Of a DNA stretch of 64,000 bases, positions 26,134 to 35,369 are shown in pieces. Made by a program: the position numbers and the translations under genes. Source of the stretch: Sphingobium sp. (GTDB lineage Bacteria > Pseudomonadota > Alphaproteobacteria > Sphingomonadales > Sphingomonadaceae). Within the stretch, counting starts at the first letter, position 1, and each line of letters starts with the position of its first letter. The notes under the pieces were generated by a model, which was not told where the DNA came from, made no database searches, and saw only the letters and a list, made by a program, of their open reading frames with translations. Location of the stretch: NCBI GenBank assembly GCA_017984895.1, contig JAGNYO010000006.1, positions 1 to 64,000 on the forward strand, written 5' to 3'.

Positions 26134-26892
26134 ATGCAAGCACTTCTCACAATGGCATCGGCCCTGTCGATGACAGTGGCCGCAACCGCCCCTCATACAG
26201 CGCCGCACGCCAGCCACGCCCCCCACTGGAGCTACTCTGGCGAAGAAGGGCCAGAGCATTGGGGCACTATCGCGCCGGAGTTTGCCACCTGTGCGGCAGG
26301 CAAGGCGCAATCGCCGATAGACCATGCCGCATTCGATGCGAAGCACGCCATCGCCGTCAGCACAGACTATCACCCCGGTCCGCTCACCCTGCTGAACAAT
26401 GGACACACGGTGCAGATCAATTTCGCGCCCGGCTCCATGCTCAAGAGCAAATCCAACAGCTATGAACTGGTGCAGGTGCACTTCCACACGCCTTCAGAGG
26501 AAGCGTTTAATGGCAGGCATTACCCGATGGTCGCGCATTGGGTACACAAGGATGCCGCCGGCAAGTTAGCCGTAATGGGGGTGATGTTCGAAGAGGGGGC
26601 CGCCAATGCAGAGCTGGCAAAACTGATCGCCCATGCCCCAAAAACCCAGACCGAATTCCATACGGTTGCGGGCATTGCGCTAAATCCCGCCGCCCTGCTA
26701 CCGCATGATCTGCATGTCTGGCGCTATAAAGGCTCGCTCACCACCCCGCCGTGTAGCGAAGGTGTGACCTGGCATGTAGCGCTCACTCCCGTCAGTGCCA
26801 GCAAGGACCAGATCAGCGCGCTGCACGCGATCGTGGGCAACAACGCCCGGCCAGTGCAACCACTCAACGGACGGCAGATTTTAGCGGAATAA
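26134..26892 (+). CDS. Carbonic anhydrase, alpha class, periplasmic
   Basis: The 252-residue protein has a signal peptide (MQALLTMASALSMTVAATA) and the alpha carbonic anhydrase pattern: HWSYSGEEGPEHWG, KAQSPID, zinc ligands His in QVHFHTPSEE (about residues 116 and 118) and in VAHWVHKDA (about 135), and the substrate loop SLTTPPCSEGVTWHV near the end. It should hydrate CO2 in the periplasm. Perfect GGAGG seven bases upstream fixes the start at 26134. It stands alone after the polymerase gene. Confidence 0.93.
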   Translation: MQALLTMASALSMTVAATAPHTAPHASHAPHWSYSGEEGPEHWGTIAPEFATCAAGKAQSPIDHAAFDAKHAIAVSTDYHPGPLTLLNNGHTVQINFAPGSMLKSKSNSYELVQVHFHTPSEEAFNGRHYPMVAHWVHKDAAGKLAVMGVMFEEGAANAELAKLIAHAPKTQTEFHTVAGIALNPAALLPHDLHVWRYKGSLTTPPCSEGVTWHVALTPVSASKDQISALHAIVGNNARPVQPLNGRQILAE

Positions 26893-26930
26893 CGACCCGG
26901 CGCGTGGGGCGACGGAGCGCTTTCTGAGCG

Positions 26931-28763
26931 TTACGCCGCCTTCGCGCGGTTGGCGCGTTTGCGCTCGTTCGGATCAAGGTGACGCTTGCGAATGCGGATC
27001 GACTTGGGCGTCACCTCCACCATCTCGTCCTCGTCGATGTAGGCAATCGCCTGCTCCAGCGTCATCCGCTTGGGCGGGGTGAGGCGGATCGCGTCATCCT
27101 TGCCGGTGGAGCGGAAGTTGGTGAGCTGCTTGCTCTTCATCGGATTGACTTCAAGGTCGTCCGGCTTGGCATTCTCGCCGATGACCATGCCCTCATAGAG
27201 CGGCTCGCCTGGCGAGACGAACAATATGCCGCGCTCTTCCAACGGCCCAAGCGCATAGGCCACCGCCTCGCCTGCGCCATTGGAGATCAACACGCCATTC
27301 TTGCGGCCCTCGATCGTGCCCTTATGCGGGCCATATTTCTCGAACAGCCGGTTCATGATGCCGGTGCCGCGCGTGTCAGACAGGAACTCGCCATGATAGC
27401 CGATCATCCCGCGTGATGGCGCGGAGAAGATGATGCGGGTCTTGCCGCCGCCGGATGGGCGCATGTCGGTCATTTCCGCCTTACGGATCGCCATTTTCTC
27501 GACGACCGTGCCGGCGTGTTCGTCGTCCACGTCGATGATGACGGTTTCATAAGGTTCCTCACGGCCATGCTCGCCATCGCGGAACAGCACGCGCGGGCGC
27601 GAGATGCCCAGCTCGAAGCCCTCGCGGCGCATCGTTTCGATCAGCACGCCAAGCTGAAGCTCGCCGCGCCCGGCAACTTCGAAGCTGTCCTTGTCCTCGG
27701 CTTCCGTCACCTTGATAGCGACGTTGCTCTCGCCTTCGCGGAACAGGCGGTCGCGGATCATGCGGCTCGTCACCTTGTCGCCCTCGCGGCCAGCCATCGG
27801 CGAATCGTTCACGGCAAAGCGCATAGAAAGCGTCGGCGGATCGATCGGCTGCGCCTGAATCGGCACCGAAACGGAAGTATCGGCAATCGTGTTCGACACG
27901 GTTGCAACAGAAAGTCCCGCGAGTGAAATGATGTCGCCTGCCTGCGCGCTATCGACCGGAACCCGCTCCAGCCCGCGGAACGACATGATCTTGGATGCCC
28001 GGCCAGTTTCGATGACCTTGCCATCCATATCGAGCGCGTGGATCGCCTGATTGACCTTCAGCGTGCCTGATGTCACGCGGCCTGTCAGCACACGGCCAAG
28101 GAAATTGTCGCGATCGAGTAGCGTTACGAGGAAGGTGAAGGGTGCATCGAGATCGAGCGCTGGCGGCGGCACATGCTCGACGATCTTCTCGAATAGCGGG
28201 ATCAGCGTGCCTTCCCGCCGATCCGGGTCGGCGCTGGCATAGCCATTGCGGCCCGACGCATACAGCACCGGGAAGTCGAGCTGCTCATCGGTCGCATCGA
28301 GCGAGACGAACAGATCAAACACCTCATCCAGCACTTCCTGAATACGCTCGTCTGGGCGATCGACCTTGTTGACGACGACGATCGGACGCAGGCCCAGCGC
28401 CAGCGCCTTGCCGGTGACGAACTTGGTCTGTGGCATCGCACCTTCGGAGCTGTCGACCAAGAGGATCACGCCATCGACCATCGAGAGGATGCGCTCCACC
28501 TCGCCGCCGAAGTCGGCGTGGCCCGGCGTATCGACGATGTTGATCCGCACCGGCTCGCCGCCGCCCGGAGGCGTCCACTCGACCGAAGTCGGCTTGGCGA
28601 GAATGGTGATGCCGCGCTCTTTTTCGAGATCGTTCGAATCCATCGCCCGTTCTTCCACGCGCTGATTGTCGCGGAAGGTTCCGGACTGACGGAACAACTG
28701 GTCAACAAGGGTGGTCTTGCCATGATCGACGTGCGCGATGATGGCCACATTGCGGAGGCTCAT
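26931..28763 (-). CDS. typA: Ribosome-associated GTPase TypA/BipA
   Basis: The 610-residue translational GTPase starts [20 protein letters not shown] with the P-loop, then [10 protein letters not shown] as switch [15 protein letters not shown] as G3 and VNKVDRPD as G4. The C-terminal part has the BipA-specific domain and the end [17 protein letters not shown]. It binds ribosomes and assists 50S assembly and stress adaptation, notably in the cold. All motifs and the length are normal. Confidence 0.97.
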   Translation of the reverse strand: MSLRNVAIIAHVDHGKTTLVDQLFRQSGTFRDNQRVEERAMDSNDLEKERGITILAKPTSVEWTPPGGGEPVRINIVDTPGHADFGGEVERILSMVDGVILLVDSSEGAMPQTKFVTGKALALGLRPIVVVNKVDRPDERIQEVLDEVFDLFVSLDATDEQLDFPVLYASGRNGYASADPDRREGTLIPLFEKIVEHVPPPALDLDAPFTFLVTLLDRDNFLGRVLTGRVTSGTLKVNQAIHALDMDGKVIETGRASKIMSFRGLERVPVDSAQAGDIISLAGLSVATVSNTIADTSVSVPIQAQPIDPPTLSMRFAVNDSPMAGREGDKVTSRMIRDRLFREGESNVAIKVTEAEDKDSFEVAGRGELQLGVLIETMRREGFELGISRPRVLFRDGEHGREEPYETVIIDVDDEHAGTVVEKMAIRKAEMTDMRPSGGGKTRIIFSAPSRGMIGYHGEFLSDTRGTGIMNRLFEKYGPHKGTIEGRKNGVLISNGAGEAVAYALGPLEERGILFVSPGEPLYEGMVIGENAKPDDLEVNPMKSKQLTNFRSTGKDDAIRLTPPKRMTLEQAIAYIDEDEMVEVTPKSIRIRKRHLDPNERKRANRAKAA

Positions 28764-28853
28764 TGGTGTCTGCTCGTTTTAGAGGGGATGCTTTGGCCGC
28801 GGCCCTTAGCTCATTTTGCGATGCAGCGCAATGCATGCAGCGCAACGCCAAAA

Positions 28854-29300
28854 TCAGAAGGCCGAGCCATCTTTTCTGGTAAACGCATTTCCCTGAGGGC
28901 AGTGCATGTCGATATCTGGATAATGGCATGCGCCCGTGGGCGGCTTACCGATCGCCACGAACACGCAGTCCGCATCGCTTTCATTCACAACATGATGGCC
29001 GTTGCCGTCATTCTTGGGAAAGGCTGCGACATCGCCGGGAAAAAGCGGTGTGCGTCCGGCATCGTCGATCAGCACCGCCTCGCCCGAAAGCAGGATGACC
29101 AACTCGTCCTCATCCTCATGCCAGTGCCGCTGAGACGAGGCCGCACCCGGCGCGAGCATTACGTGGCTGACCCCAAAGTCCTCCAGCCCAAAAAGCGGCG
29201 CGAGGCGGCGCACCCAGCGCCCCTGAACCGCGCCCGCATATTCGGCAGGATATGTCGTGCGGTTGACTGCGACGATGGAGGACAGATCGATCTTGGGCAT
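28854..29300 (-). CDS. Cupin-domain protein
   Basis: The 148-residue product is a single-domain cupin. Motif 1 is SSQRHWHEDEDELVILLSGE (about residues 56-75), giving two His and a Glu as likely metal ligands, and motif 2 is DVAAFPKNDGNGHHVVN with a further His (about 92-108). The last 30 residues form a distinct tail with PDIDMHCPQG. It could be a sugar-epimerase-like or sensor cupin; no substrate is implied. It lies between typA and the divergent dapE. Confidence 0.82.
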   Translation of the reverse strand: MPKIDLSSIVAVNRTTYPAEYAGAVQGRWVRRLAPLFGLEDFGVSHVMLAPGAASSQRHWHEDEDELVILLSGEAVLIDDAGRTPLFPGDVAAFPKNDGNGHHVVNESDADCVFVAIGKPPTGACHYPDIDMHCPQGNAFTRKDGSAF

Positions 29301-29350
29301 GGCGCATCCCTTATCTGGCGCTGGGGGCGATCATCGGCTATCGCAACGCC

Positions 29351-30490
29351 ATGCCGATGTCCAATCCCGTAATGACCGATCCCCTCCCTTTGGCTGAGCG
29401 ACTGATCGCCTGTTCCTCTGTTACCCCCGCGCGTGGCCCGGTGTTCGATGCGCTGGAGGCGATGCTCACGCCGCTGGGTTTTGAAGTGGACCGCTTTATC
29501 ATGGGCGACGCGCCGGGCGGTCCTGTAGAAAACCTCATTGCACTGCGCAGCAACGGTGGTGGCACCCATTTCGCCTTTGCGGGGCATCTCGATGTCGTGC
29601 CGCCGGGTGAGGGATGGGCCACCGCACCGTTCATGCCTGAGCTGCGAGGCGAGCTGCTCCATGGGCGCGGCGCGGTCGATATGAAGGGCAGTATCGCGAG
29701 CTTTGTGGCTGCCCTGCCCGATTGCCTTGATCTGCCTGGCACGCTCAGCCTGCTGATCACGGGCGATGAGGAAGGCGTCGCCCTGCATGGCACCCGCGCG
29801 ATCATCGAGCGGATGCGCGCACGCGGCATCGCGCCCGATCTCTGCCTGGTGGGCGAGCCGACATCAGTGCACCGCCTTGGGGATATGATAAAGATTGGTC
29901 GGCGCGGCTCCGTCAATATGTGGATCACGGTGAAGGGTTGCCAAGGCCATGTCGCTTACCCGCATCTGGCGGACAACCCTATCCCGCGGCTCGTGCGGAT
30001 CCTCTCCGCCATAGAGGCGACCGAGTTGGATAGCGGCAATGACTGGTTTCAACCGAGCAATATCGAGATTACCGACATTGCGGTCGGCAATGAGGCGACC
30101 AACATGATCCCCGGCGAAGCACGGGCGCGCATCTCGATCCGCTTTAACGACATGCACAGTGGCGCCAGCCTCATAGAACGCATCCGCGCTCTTGCGGAGG
30201 TGGAGGGCGGAACATTGGAGGCGCAGATCAGCGGTGAGGCCTTTCTGACCCCGCCTGGCGCTTTCTCAACGCTGGTGAGCCAGGCGATTGAAGCAAAAAC
30301 AGGCATTGCCCCTGAACTTTCGACCACGGGTGGCACCTCTGACGCGCGATTCCTCTCGGCGCTTTGCCCGGTGGTGGAATTCGGCCTCACCAACGCAACG
30401 ATGCACAAGCTGGACGAGGCAGTGGCGGTAGCGGATCTCTATGCGCTGCGCGATATATATGCGGCGATCATGCGGAAAGCGCTGGCCTAG
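29351..30490 (+). CDS. dapE: Succinyl-diaminopimelate desuccinylase
   Basis: The 379-residue M20 metallopeptidase has HLDVVPPGEGW (zinc His and the bridging-water Asp region, about residues 77-87), RGAVDMKGS (zinc Asp), LLITGDEEG with the catalytic Glu (about 135) and a late CPVVEFGLTNATMHK region ending with the last His. This is the DapE pattern in lysine and peptidoglycan precursor synthesis, close in form to ArgE. The start may be 29351 or seven codons later (MTDPLPLAERL). The stop overlaps the last bases of the converging diguanylate cyclase gene. Confidence 0.9.
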   Translation: MPMSNPVMTDPLPLAERLIACSSVTPARGPVFDALEAMLTPLGFEVDRFIMGDAPGGPVENLIALRSNGGGTHFAFAGHLDVVPPGEGWATAPFMPELRGELLHGRGAVDMKGSIASFVAALPDCLDLPGTLSLLITGDEEGVALHGTRAIIERMRARGIAPDLCLVGEPTSVHRLGDMIKIGRRGSVNMWITVKGCQGHVAYPHLADNPIPRLVRILSAIEATELDSGNDWFQPSNIEITDIAVGNEATNMIPGEARARISIRFNDMHSGASLIERIRALAEVEGGTLEAQISGEAFLTPPGAFSTLVSQAIEAKTGIAPELSTTGGTSDARFLSALCPVVEFGLTNATMHKLDEAVAVADLYALRDIYAAIMRKALA

Positions 30491-31119
30491 CTCGCCTGCC
30501 CTGAAGCACGATGCCACGCCCGTTTGCGCGCATACATATTGGCGTCGGCCCGCTCAATCAGAGCGTCGACTGTATCGTCCGGCATCAACATCGCCCAGCC
30601 TATCGACGCCGACACCGGCAACACCGCCTCTGCATAGCGACATTCCGTGCCGCGCAGCAACCGGCCAAGCTGCTCTGCCTTAGCCTCGGTGCGCACCTCA
30701 TCGACCTCCTCGATGATGAGCGCGAATTCATCGCCCCCCAGCCGTGCGGCAACGTCCGTCTCGCGGATGTGCGCATGCACGAGCTGCGCGGCATGAACCA
30801 GCGCAAAATCCCCTGCGCTATGGCCGAACTTGTCGTTAATATGCTTCATCCGATTGATATCGATGAACAGCAGCGCCGATGATGTGCCATAGCGCCGCGC
30901 CCGCACGATCCGTTCATGCAGCGCCCCCAGAAAATAGCGGCGGTTATAAAGCGGCGTCAGCGTGTCGCGGATCGCTACCCGCTCCAGCTCCGCATTAGCG
31001 ATGCGTAGCATCCGCGCTTCGCGGCGCAGCGCAACAACTTCAGCCTTCAATTCGGCAATGACGGCGGCGGACTGGTCCACCTCCCCCATAATGCAATCCG
31101 TCCGGCCGCGCTCGGTCAT
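30487..31119 (-). CDS. GGDEF-domain diguanylate cyclase
   Basis: The 210-residue protein has a short coiled coil (ELKAEVVALRREARMLRIA, about residues 22-45) and then a GGDEF domain with DTLTPLYNRRYF at its start and LGGDEF near residue 127. An RETD inhibitory I-site sits at the right distance before GGDEF, so product inhibition is expected. There is no membrane or sensory domain. The ATG at 31119 has AAGGG upstream; a downstream ATG at 31089 is an alternative. It converges with dapE with four bases overlapping. Confidence 0.86.
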   Translation of the reverse strand: MTERGRTDCIMGEVDQSAAVIAELKAEVVALRREARMLRIANAELERVAIRDTLTPLYNRRYFLGALHERIVRARRYGTSSALLFIDINRMKHINDKFGHSAGDFALVHAAQLVHAHIRETDVAARLGGDEFALIIEEVDEVRTEAKAEQLGRLLRGTECRYAEAVLPVSASIGWAMLMPDDTVDALIERADANMYARKRAWHRASGQAS

Positions 31120-31322
31120 GCGCTGTCCATCCCTTGATAGCTGCCCATATACCGCACATGCCCGCTGCCGGGCCATGGAGTCGGCACAGTCTTATATTCG
31201 CCTCTTTTCAGTTACTGATAGGTGAATAGCGACATCGGTTCGTCGCGAACATATCTTGGGCATTGCCCCCCGCCGCCGGGCTGGTTAAGGCCTGAAAGCG
31301 CCAAAGGGAGGAAGCACAGCAC

Positions 31323-31826
31323 ATGACGGGGCATAGCAGCCAGGGGGCGTCTCCCATCATCGGTGTCATTATGGGCAGCCGATCTGATTGGGAGACGATG
31401 CGCCATACCAGCGAAACACTGAGCGCGCTCGGTGTGCCGCACGAGTGCAAGGTTGTCTCTGCACATCGCACACCGCAGCGTCTTTATGATTATGCGACGG
31501 GTGCAGTCGGGCGGGGCCTCAAGGCCATTATCGCCGGTGCAGGAGGCGCGGCGCATCTGCCGGGGATGACCGCGAGCATGACGCGGCTGCCGGTGCTGGG
31601 TGTGCCCGTTGAATCCAAGGCCTTGCAGGGCATGGACAGCCTGCTGTCCATCGTCCAGATGCCTGCGGGAATTCCTGTCGGCACAGTGGCAATCGGGCGG
31701 GCGGGCGCGGTCAACGCCGCTCTGCTCGCCACCGCAATGCTCGCCACCACTGACGAAGCGCTGGCCGCCCGGCTGGAAGCATGGCGTGAAAAGCAGACCG
31801 CCGACGTGGCGCAGGAGCCGGAATGA
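31323..31826 (+). CDS. purE: N5-carboxyaminoimidazole ribonucleotide mutase
   Basis: The 167-residue protein carries the class I PurE signatures [14 protein letters not shown] (about residues 14-27), [15 protein letters not shown] with the catalytic His (about 46-60) and [13 protein letters not shown] (about 77-89). It moves the carboxyl group in purine synthesis downstream of PurK. Its stop overlaps the purK start (ATGA), the classic purEK operon. Confidence 0.96.
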   Translation: MTGHSSQGASPIIGVIMGSRSDWETMRHTSETLSALGVPHECKVVSAHRTPQRLYDYATGAVGRGLKAIIAGAGGAAHLPGMTASMTRLPVLGVPVESKALQGMDSLLSIVQMPAGIPVGTVAIGRAGAVNAALLATAMLATTDEALAARLEAWREKQTADVAQEPE

Positions 31827-32896
31827 GCGCACTTCCGCCCGGTTCCATCATCGGTATCATCGGCGGTGGCCAACTAGGCCGAATGCTGGGCGTGGCGGCA
31901 GCGCAACTGGGTTATCGCGCGCATATCTATGCGCCAGAGGAAAGCGGTCCGGCGGCCGATACGTGCGCGCAATGGATGCAGGGCGCCTACGACGACACAG
32001 ACAAGCTCGGCTCTTTTGCCTATGCGGTCGATGTATTGACCTACGAGTTTGAAAATATCGACAGCGGCGCGATCGAGATCCTGAGTCGTCACGGGTTGGT
32101 GCGGCCCAATGCCGATGCGCTGCGCGTGGCCCAGGACCGGCTGAGCGAGAAGAGTTTCGTTGCCGGCCTCGGCGGCCAAACGGCGCCCTTCGCAGCGGTA
32201 GACAGCCTCGCCGATTTGGAAACCGCACTGGCCCATATCAGCACGCCTTCCATCCTCAAGACCAACCGATTTGGTTATGACGGCAAGGGGCAGGTGCGCC
32301 TGACCGGGGCGGTGGGCGAGGCGAAGGCGGCATGGGAGGCTGTCAAAGGTCAGTCATGCATTCTGGAAGGCTTCGTAACCTTCGAGGCCGAATTCTCAAT
32401 TATTCTTGTGCGCAATGCCAATGGCGACATCCGTTTCTGGGACAGCCCTCATAATGTGCATGTCGACGGCATTCTCGCTACTTCCACCCTGCCTGCCGGG
32501 CCATTGATCGCGCCGCATGTGGAGCCGGCCCGACATCTTGCCGCGCAGGTCGCCAGTGCCCTGGGCTATGTAGGCGTGCTGACGCTCGAATTTTTCGCCA
32601 CCGCGCAGGGGCCAGTGTTCAACGAGATGGCGCCGCGCGTCCACAACAGCGGCCATTGGACCATCGAAGGCGCGCTTACCAGCCAGTTTGAAAACCATAT
32701 CCGCGCCATATGCGGGCTGCCGTTAGGCCATACGGGGATGGCGGCGAAGGCGGTGGAGATGCGCAACCTCATCGGCGATGAGGCACACGCATGGCCTGAA
32801 ATCCTTGCTGATCCCGCCAACCATCTTCATCTTTATGGCAAGCATGGCGCGCGGCCTGGTCGTAAGATGGGCCACGTCACCCGGCTGGAGTTATAG
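31823..32896 (+). CDS. purK: 5-(carboxyamino)imidazole ribonucleotide synthase
   Basis: The 357-residue ATP-grasp enzyme starts with [20 protein letters not shown] and includes [14 protein letters not shown] (ATP-binding), [15 protein letters not shown] and the substrate region [19 protein letters not shown]. It carboxylates aminoimidazole ribonucleotide with bicarbonate and ATP. The gene is coupled to purE and followed after three bases by folA, so the three likely form one operon. Confidence 0.96.
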   Translation: MSALPPGSIIGIIGGGQLGRMLGVAAAQLGYRAHIYAPEESGPAADTCAQWMQGAYDDTDKLGSFAYAVDVLTYEFENIDSGAIEILSRHGLVRPNADALRVAQDRLSEKSFVAGLGGQTAPFAAVDSLADLETALAHISTPSILKTNRFGYDGKGQVRLTGAVGEAKAAWEAVKGQSCILEGFVTFEAEFSIILVRNANGDIRFWDSPHNVHVDGILATSTLPAGPLIAPHVEPARHLAAQVASALGYVGVLTLEFFATAQGPVFNEMAPRVHNSGHWTIEGALTSQFENHIRAICGLPLGHTGMAAKAVEMRNLIGDEAHAWPEILADPANHLHLYGKHGARPGRKMGHVTRLEL

Positions 32897-32899
32897 GCG

Positions 32900-33406
32900 A
32901 TGAACCACCCGGAGATCGTCCTGATCCTGGCCCGCGCGGACAACGGCATCATTGGTCGCGATGGTCGCCTACCATGGCATATTCCCGCTGACTTACGGCA
33001 TTTCAAGGCTCTGACACAGGGCACGCCGATGATTATGGGACGCCGCACCTTCGAGAGCCTGCCCGGCCTGCTTGAAGGGCGGCGGCATATCGTGCTGACC
33101 CGCGATGCCGTCTGGCAGGAGGATGGCGCCGAAGTGGCGCATGATGTCGAGGCGGCGCTGCACCTCGCCAACGCGCCGCATATCTCCGTTATCGGCGGGG
33201 CAGAGATCTATAATCAGTTCCTTCCACTCGCAGACCGTATCGAACTGACCGAAGTGCACGCCCAAATGCAAGGCGATACCAGCATAGACCTGCCCGATCA
33301 GGCCATTTGGCAAGAGAGTGCACGCCAACATCACGCCGCAGAAGCTGGTCGTCCTGCCTATAGTTTCGTCACCTTGCGACGAACGGGGGAACCTGCTTCC
33401 TTATAG
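32900..33406 (+). CDS. folA: Dihydrofolate reductase
   Basis: The 168-residue enzyme reduces dihydrofolate with NADPH. It shows LILARADNGIIGRDGRLPWH with the substrate loop (about residues 6-27), TPMIMGRRTFESLPG for NADPH binding (about 41-55) and HISVIGGAEIYNQFLP (about 93-108). The acidic active-site residue is Asp in PADLRHFK. Length and motifs are normal. It follows purK, so folate and purine genes share a transcript here. Confidence 0.94.
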   Translation: MNHPEIVLILARADNGIIGRDGRLPWHIPADLRHFKALTQGTPMIMGRRTFESLPGLLEGRRHIVLTRDAVWQEDGAEVAHDVEAALHLANAPHISVIGGAEIYNQFLPLADRIELTEVHAQMQGDTSIDLPDQAIWQESARQHHAAEAGRPAYSFVTLRRTGEPASL

Positions 33407-33444
33407 CGCGCTCAAAGCCCTAACCCCATTAAGGAGTAGGGATC

Positions 33445-34311
33445 ATGCATATAGAAACTCGCGACGGAACCTATCTTCATGTCAAGGATATGGGAGAAGG
33501 CCATCCGGTTATCCTAATCCACGGCTGGCCGTTGACCGGAGATATGTGGGAGTATCAGACGCTAGCGCTGCTCGAAGCGGGCTATAGGGTGATCACTTAT
33601 GATCGTCGGGGTTTCGGCCATTCTACGCATACCGCACATGGCTATGATTATGATACATTCGCGGATGACCTGGCCGATATCATTGAGCATCTTGAATTGG
33701 ATGGTTTCTGCCTCGTCGGCTTCTCCATGGGTGGCGGCGAAATTGTGCGCTATCTTTCGCGCTATGGCACGGGCAAGGTGATGGGCGCGGCGCTTATTTC
33801 ATCGGTCGTACCCTATTTGCTGAAAGATCCCAGCAACGAGGATGGCGTCGATGAGACAATATTCGAAAAAATGGAACAGGACATAAGGGAGGATCGCTTT
33901 GCCTTCCTTCAGAGCTTTGCCAAACAGTTTTATGGCGTAGGACTGGTCAGCAGACCCGTCAGTCAGGCACTGATGGACTGGACCTTTGCCTTGGCAATGA
34001 TGGCCGGCCCTCTAGCAACGATCCGATGCATTGAGGCATTTTCCCGCACCGATTTCCGCCATGATATGGAAAATATCACGATTCCCACGCTGGTCATCCA
34101 TGGCACAGATGACAAGACTGTGCCGATCGATGTTTCCGGCCGTAAGGCGGCAGCAAGCATCAGCGGAGCAAGATTGATAGAATATGAGGGTGAGCCGCAT
34201 GGCTTGTTCGCCACGGCTCCGCACCGTCTCAACAGCGACCTGCTGGCTTTTCTGGATGATCGCCGCGCGGATTCTCACACGCCCTCAGTCAGGCAGGCGG
34301 AAACCGCCTGA
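33445..34311 (+). CDS. Alpha/beta hydrolase (non-haem chloroperoxidase-like)
   Basis: The 288-residue protein has the alpha/beta hydrolase pattern: VILIHGWPLTGDMW oxyanion region (about residues 20-33), nucleophile Ser in VGFSMGGGEI (about 92-101), Asp in VIHGTDDKTVPI (about 217-228) and His in EGEPHGLFATAPH (about 247-259). The set of motifs resembles the perhydrolase/chloroperoxidase group. Substrate unknown. AAGGAG lies eight bases upstream of the ATG at 33445. Base use is somewhat more AT than its neighbours. Confidence 0.87.
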   Translation: MHIETRDGTYLHVKDMGEGHPVILIHGWPLTGDMWEYQTLALLEAGYRVITYDRRGFGHSTHTAHGYDYDTFADDLADIIEHLELDGFCLVGFSMGGGEIVRYLSRYGTGKVMGAALISSVVPYLLKDPSNEDGVDETIFEKMEQDIREDRFAFLQSFAKQFYGVGLVSRPVSQALMDWTFALAMMAGPLATIRCIEAFSRTDFRHDMENITIPTLVIHGTDDKTVPIDVSGRKAAASISGARLIEYEGEPHGLFATAPHRLNSDLLAFLDDRRADSHTPSVRQAETA

Positions 34312-34361
34312 CCGGAAGGCAGGCGCAGCCGGACAAAGGCCGCGCGTGCATCATTGCCTCT

Positions 34362-34391
34362 ATAGGAGGGGCTGCTATAGCCGGCTCCTAT
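34362..34391 (+). promoter_or_regulatory. Hairpin over the ribF start codon
   Basis: ATAGGAG (34362-34368) pairs with CTCCTAT (34385-34391) and GGCT (34370-34373) with AGCC (34379-34382) around a GCTAT loop. The right arm includes the first two bases of the ribF ATG, and the left arm contains the only purine-rich ribosome site (AGGAGGGG). If it forms in the mRNA it would hide both, hinting at control of translation. Confidence 0.4.
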
Positions 34392-35331
34392 GCAGCGGAT
34401 CGACGACAGGGGGGCGGTGGCGCCGGCATTGCGGGGCGCCATTATTGCCATGGGAAATTTCGACGGGTTTCACCGCGGCCATCAGGCCGTCGTGAGGCGG
34501 TCAACAGGATGGGCCAAGGCAGAGGGCCGACCTACTATCGTTGCGACTTTCGATCCCCATCCCATGCGCCTGTTCAGGCCGGAAACAGCGCCTTTTCGCC
34601 TTACCACTCTCGGCCAGCGAGAACGCCTCTTCGCCGAAGCTGGTGCGGATGCGATGCTGGTTTTCGGTTTTACTCCTGAACTGGCCGCGAAAAGCGCGCA
34701 GGAATTCATCGCGCTGCTAGCGACGCATTTAGGGGCGGCGGGAGTGGTAACCGGACAGGACTTCACCTTCGGCAAGGGACGCAGTGGCACCGTTGCACAG
34801 CTCATTGAGTTGGGTGCCCCCATGGGCTTGCGCGCGGAATCGGTCGCCGCCGTGACGGATGAGGCGGGAATGGTCGTTTCATCGAGCCGTATCCGCGAAG
34901 CCTTGCGCTCCGGCGACTGCACCACAGCAACACGCCTGCTCACCCGTCCTTTCGCGATTGAGGGCGTGGTCCAGCACGGTGCCAAGCTGGGCCGCACACT
35001 CGATTTCCCGACCGCCAATATTACTCTGGGCAGCTATCTGCGCCCGGCCTACGGTGTCTATGCGGTGCGCGGGCGCCTGCCCGATGGGCGCGTGGTCGAT
35101 GGCGTGGCCAACCTCGGCATTCGCCCGATGTTCGACCCGCCGAAGGAGCTGCTCGAGGCGTATTTCTTCGACTTCGCCGAGGATCTTTATAACCAGACCA
35201 TCGAGGTGCAGCTCATCGCCCACCTGCGCTCAGAAGCAAAATATGATGGGCTGGACGCATTGAAAGCCCAGATCGAGCGGGACTGCGCGGCAGCACGGCA
35301 AATCCTTGCGGAGACGCCGCGCCTGCCGTAG
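34390..35331 (+). CDS. ribF: Bifunctional riboflavin kinase / FAD synthetase
   Basis: The 313-residue enzyme makes FMN and FAD from riboflavin. The N-terminal FAD synthetase domain has AIIAMGNFDGFHRGHQAVV (about residues 18-36) and VVTGQDFTFGKGRSG (about 119-133) followed by VSSSRIREAL. The C-terminal kinase domain has LGRTLDFPTANI (about 200-211) and GVANLGIRPMF. It heads the conserved ribF-ileS-lspA run. A TAG codon in frame just upstream (34378-34380) limits the start to 34390, which lacks a nearby ribosome-binding site. Confidence 0.95.
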   Translation: MQRIDDRGAVAPALRGAIIAMGNFDGFHRGHQAVVRRSTGWAKAEGRPTIVATFDPHPMRLFRPETAPFRLTTLGQRERLFAEAGADAMLVFGFTPELAAKSAQEFIALLATHLGAAGVVTGQDFTFGKGRSGTVAQLIELGAPMGLRAESVAAVTDEAGMVVSSSRIREALRSGDCTTATRLLTRPFAIEGVVQHGAKLGRTLDFPTANITLGSYLRPAYGVYAVRGRLPDGRVVDGVANLGIRPMFDPPKELLEAYFFDFAEDLYNQTIEVQLIAHLRSEAKYDGLDALKAQIERDCAAARQILAETPRLP

Positions 35332-35369
35332 AGCCGGGTCCGATTATCGCTTTTCCACCGGACCGCCAG

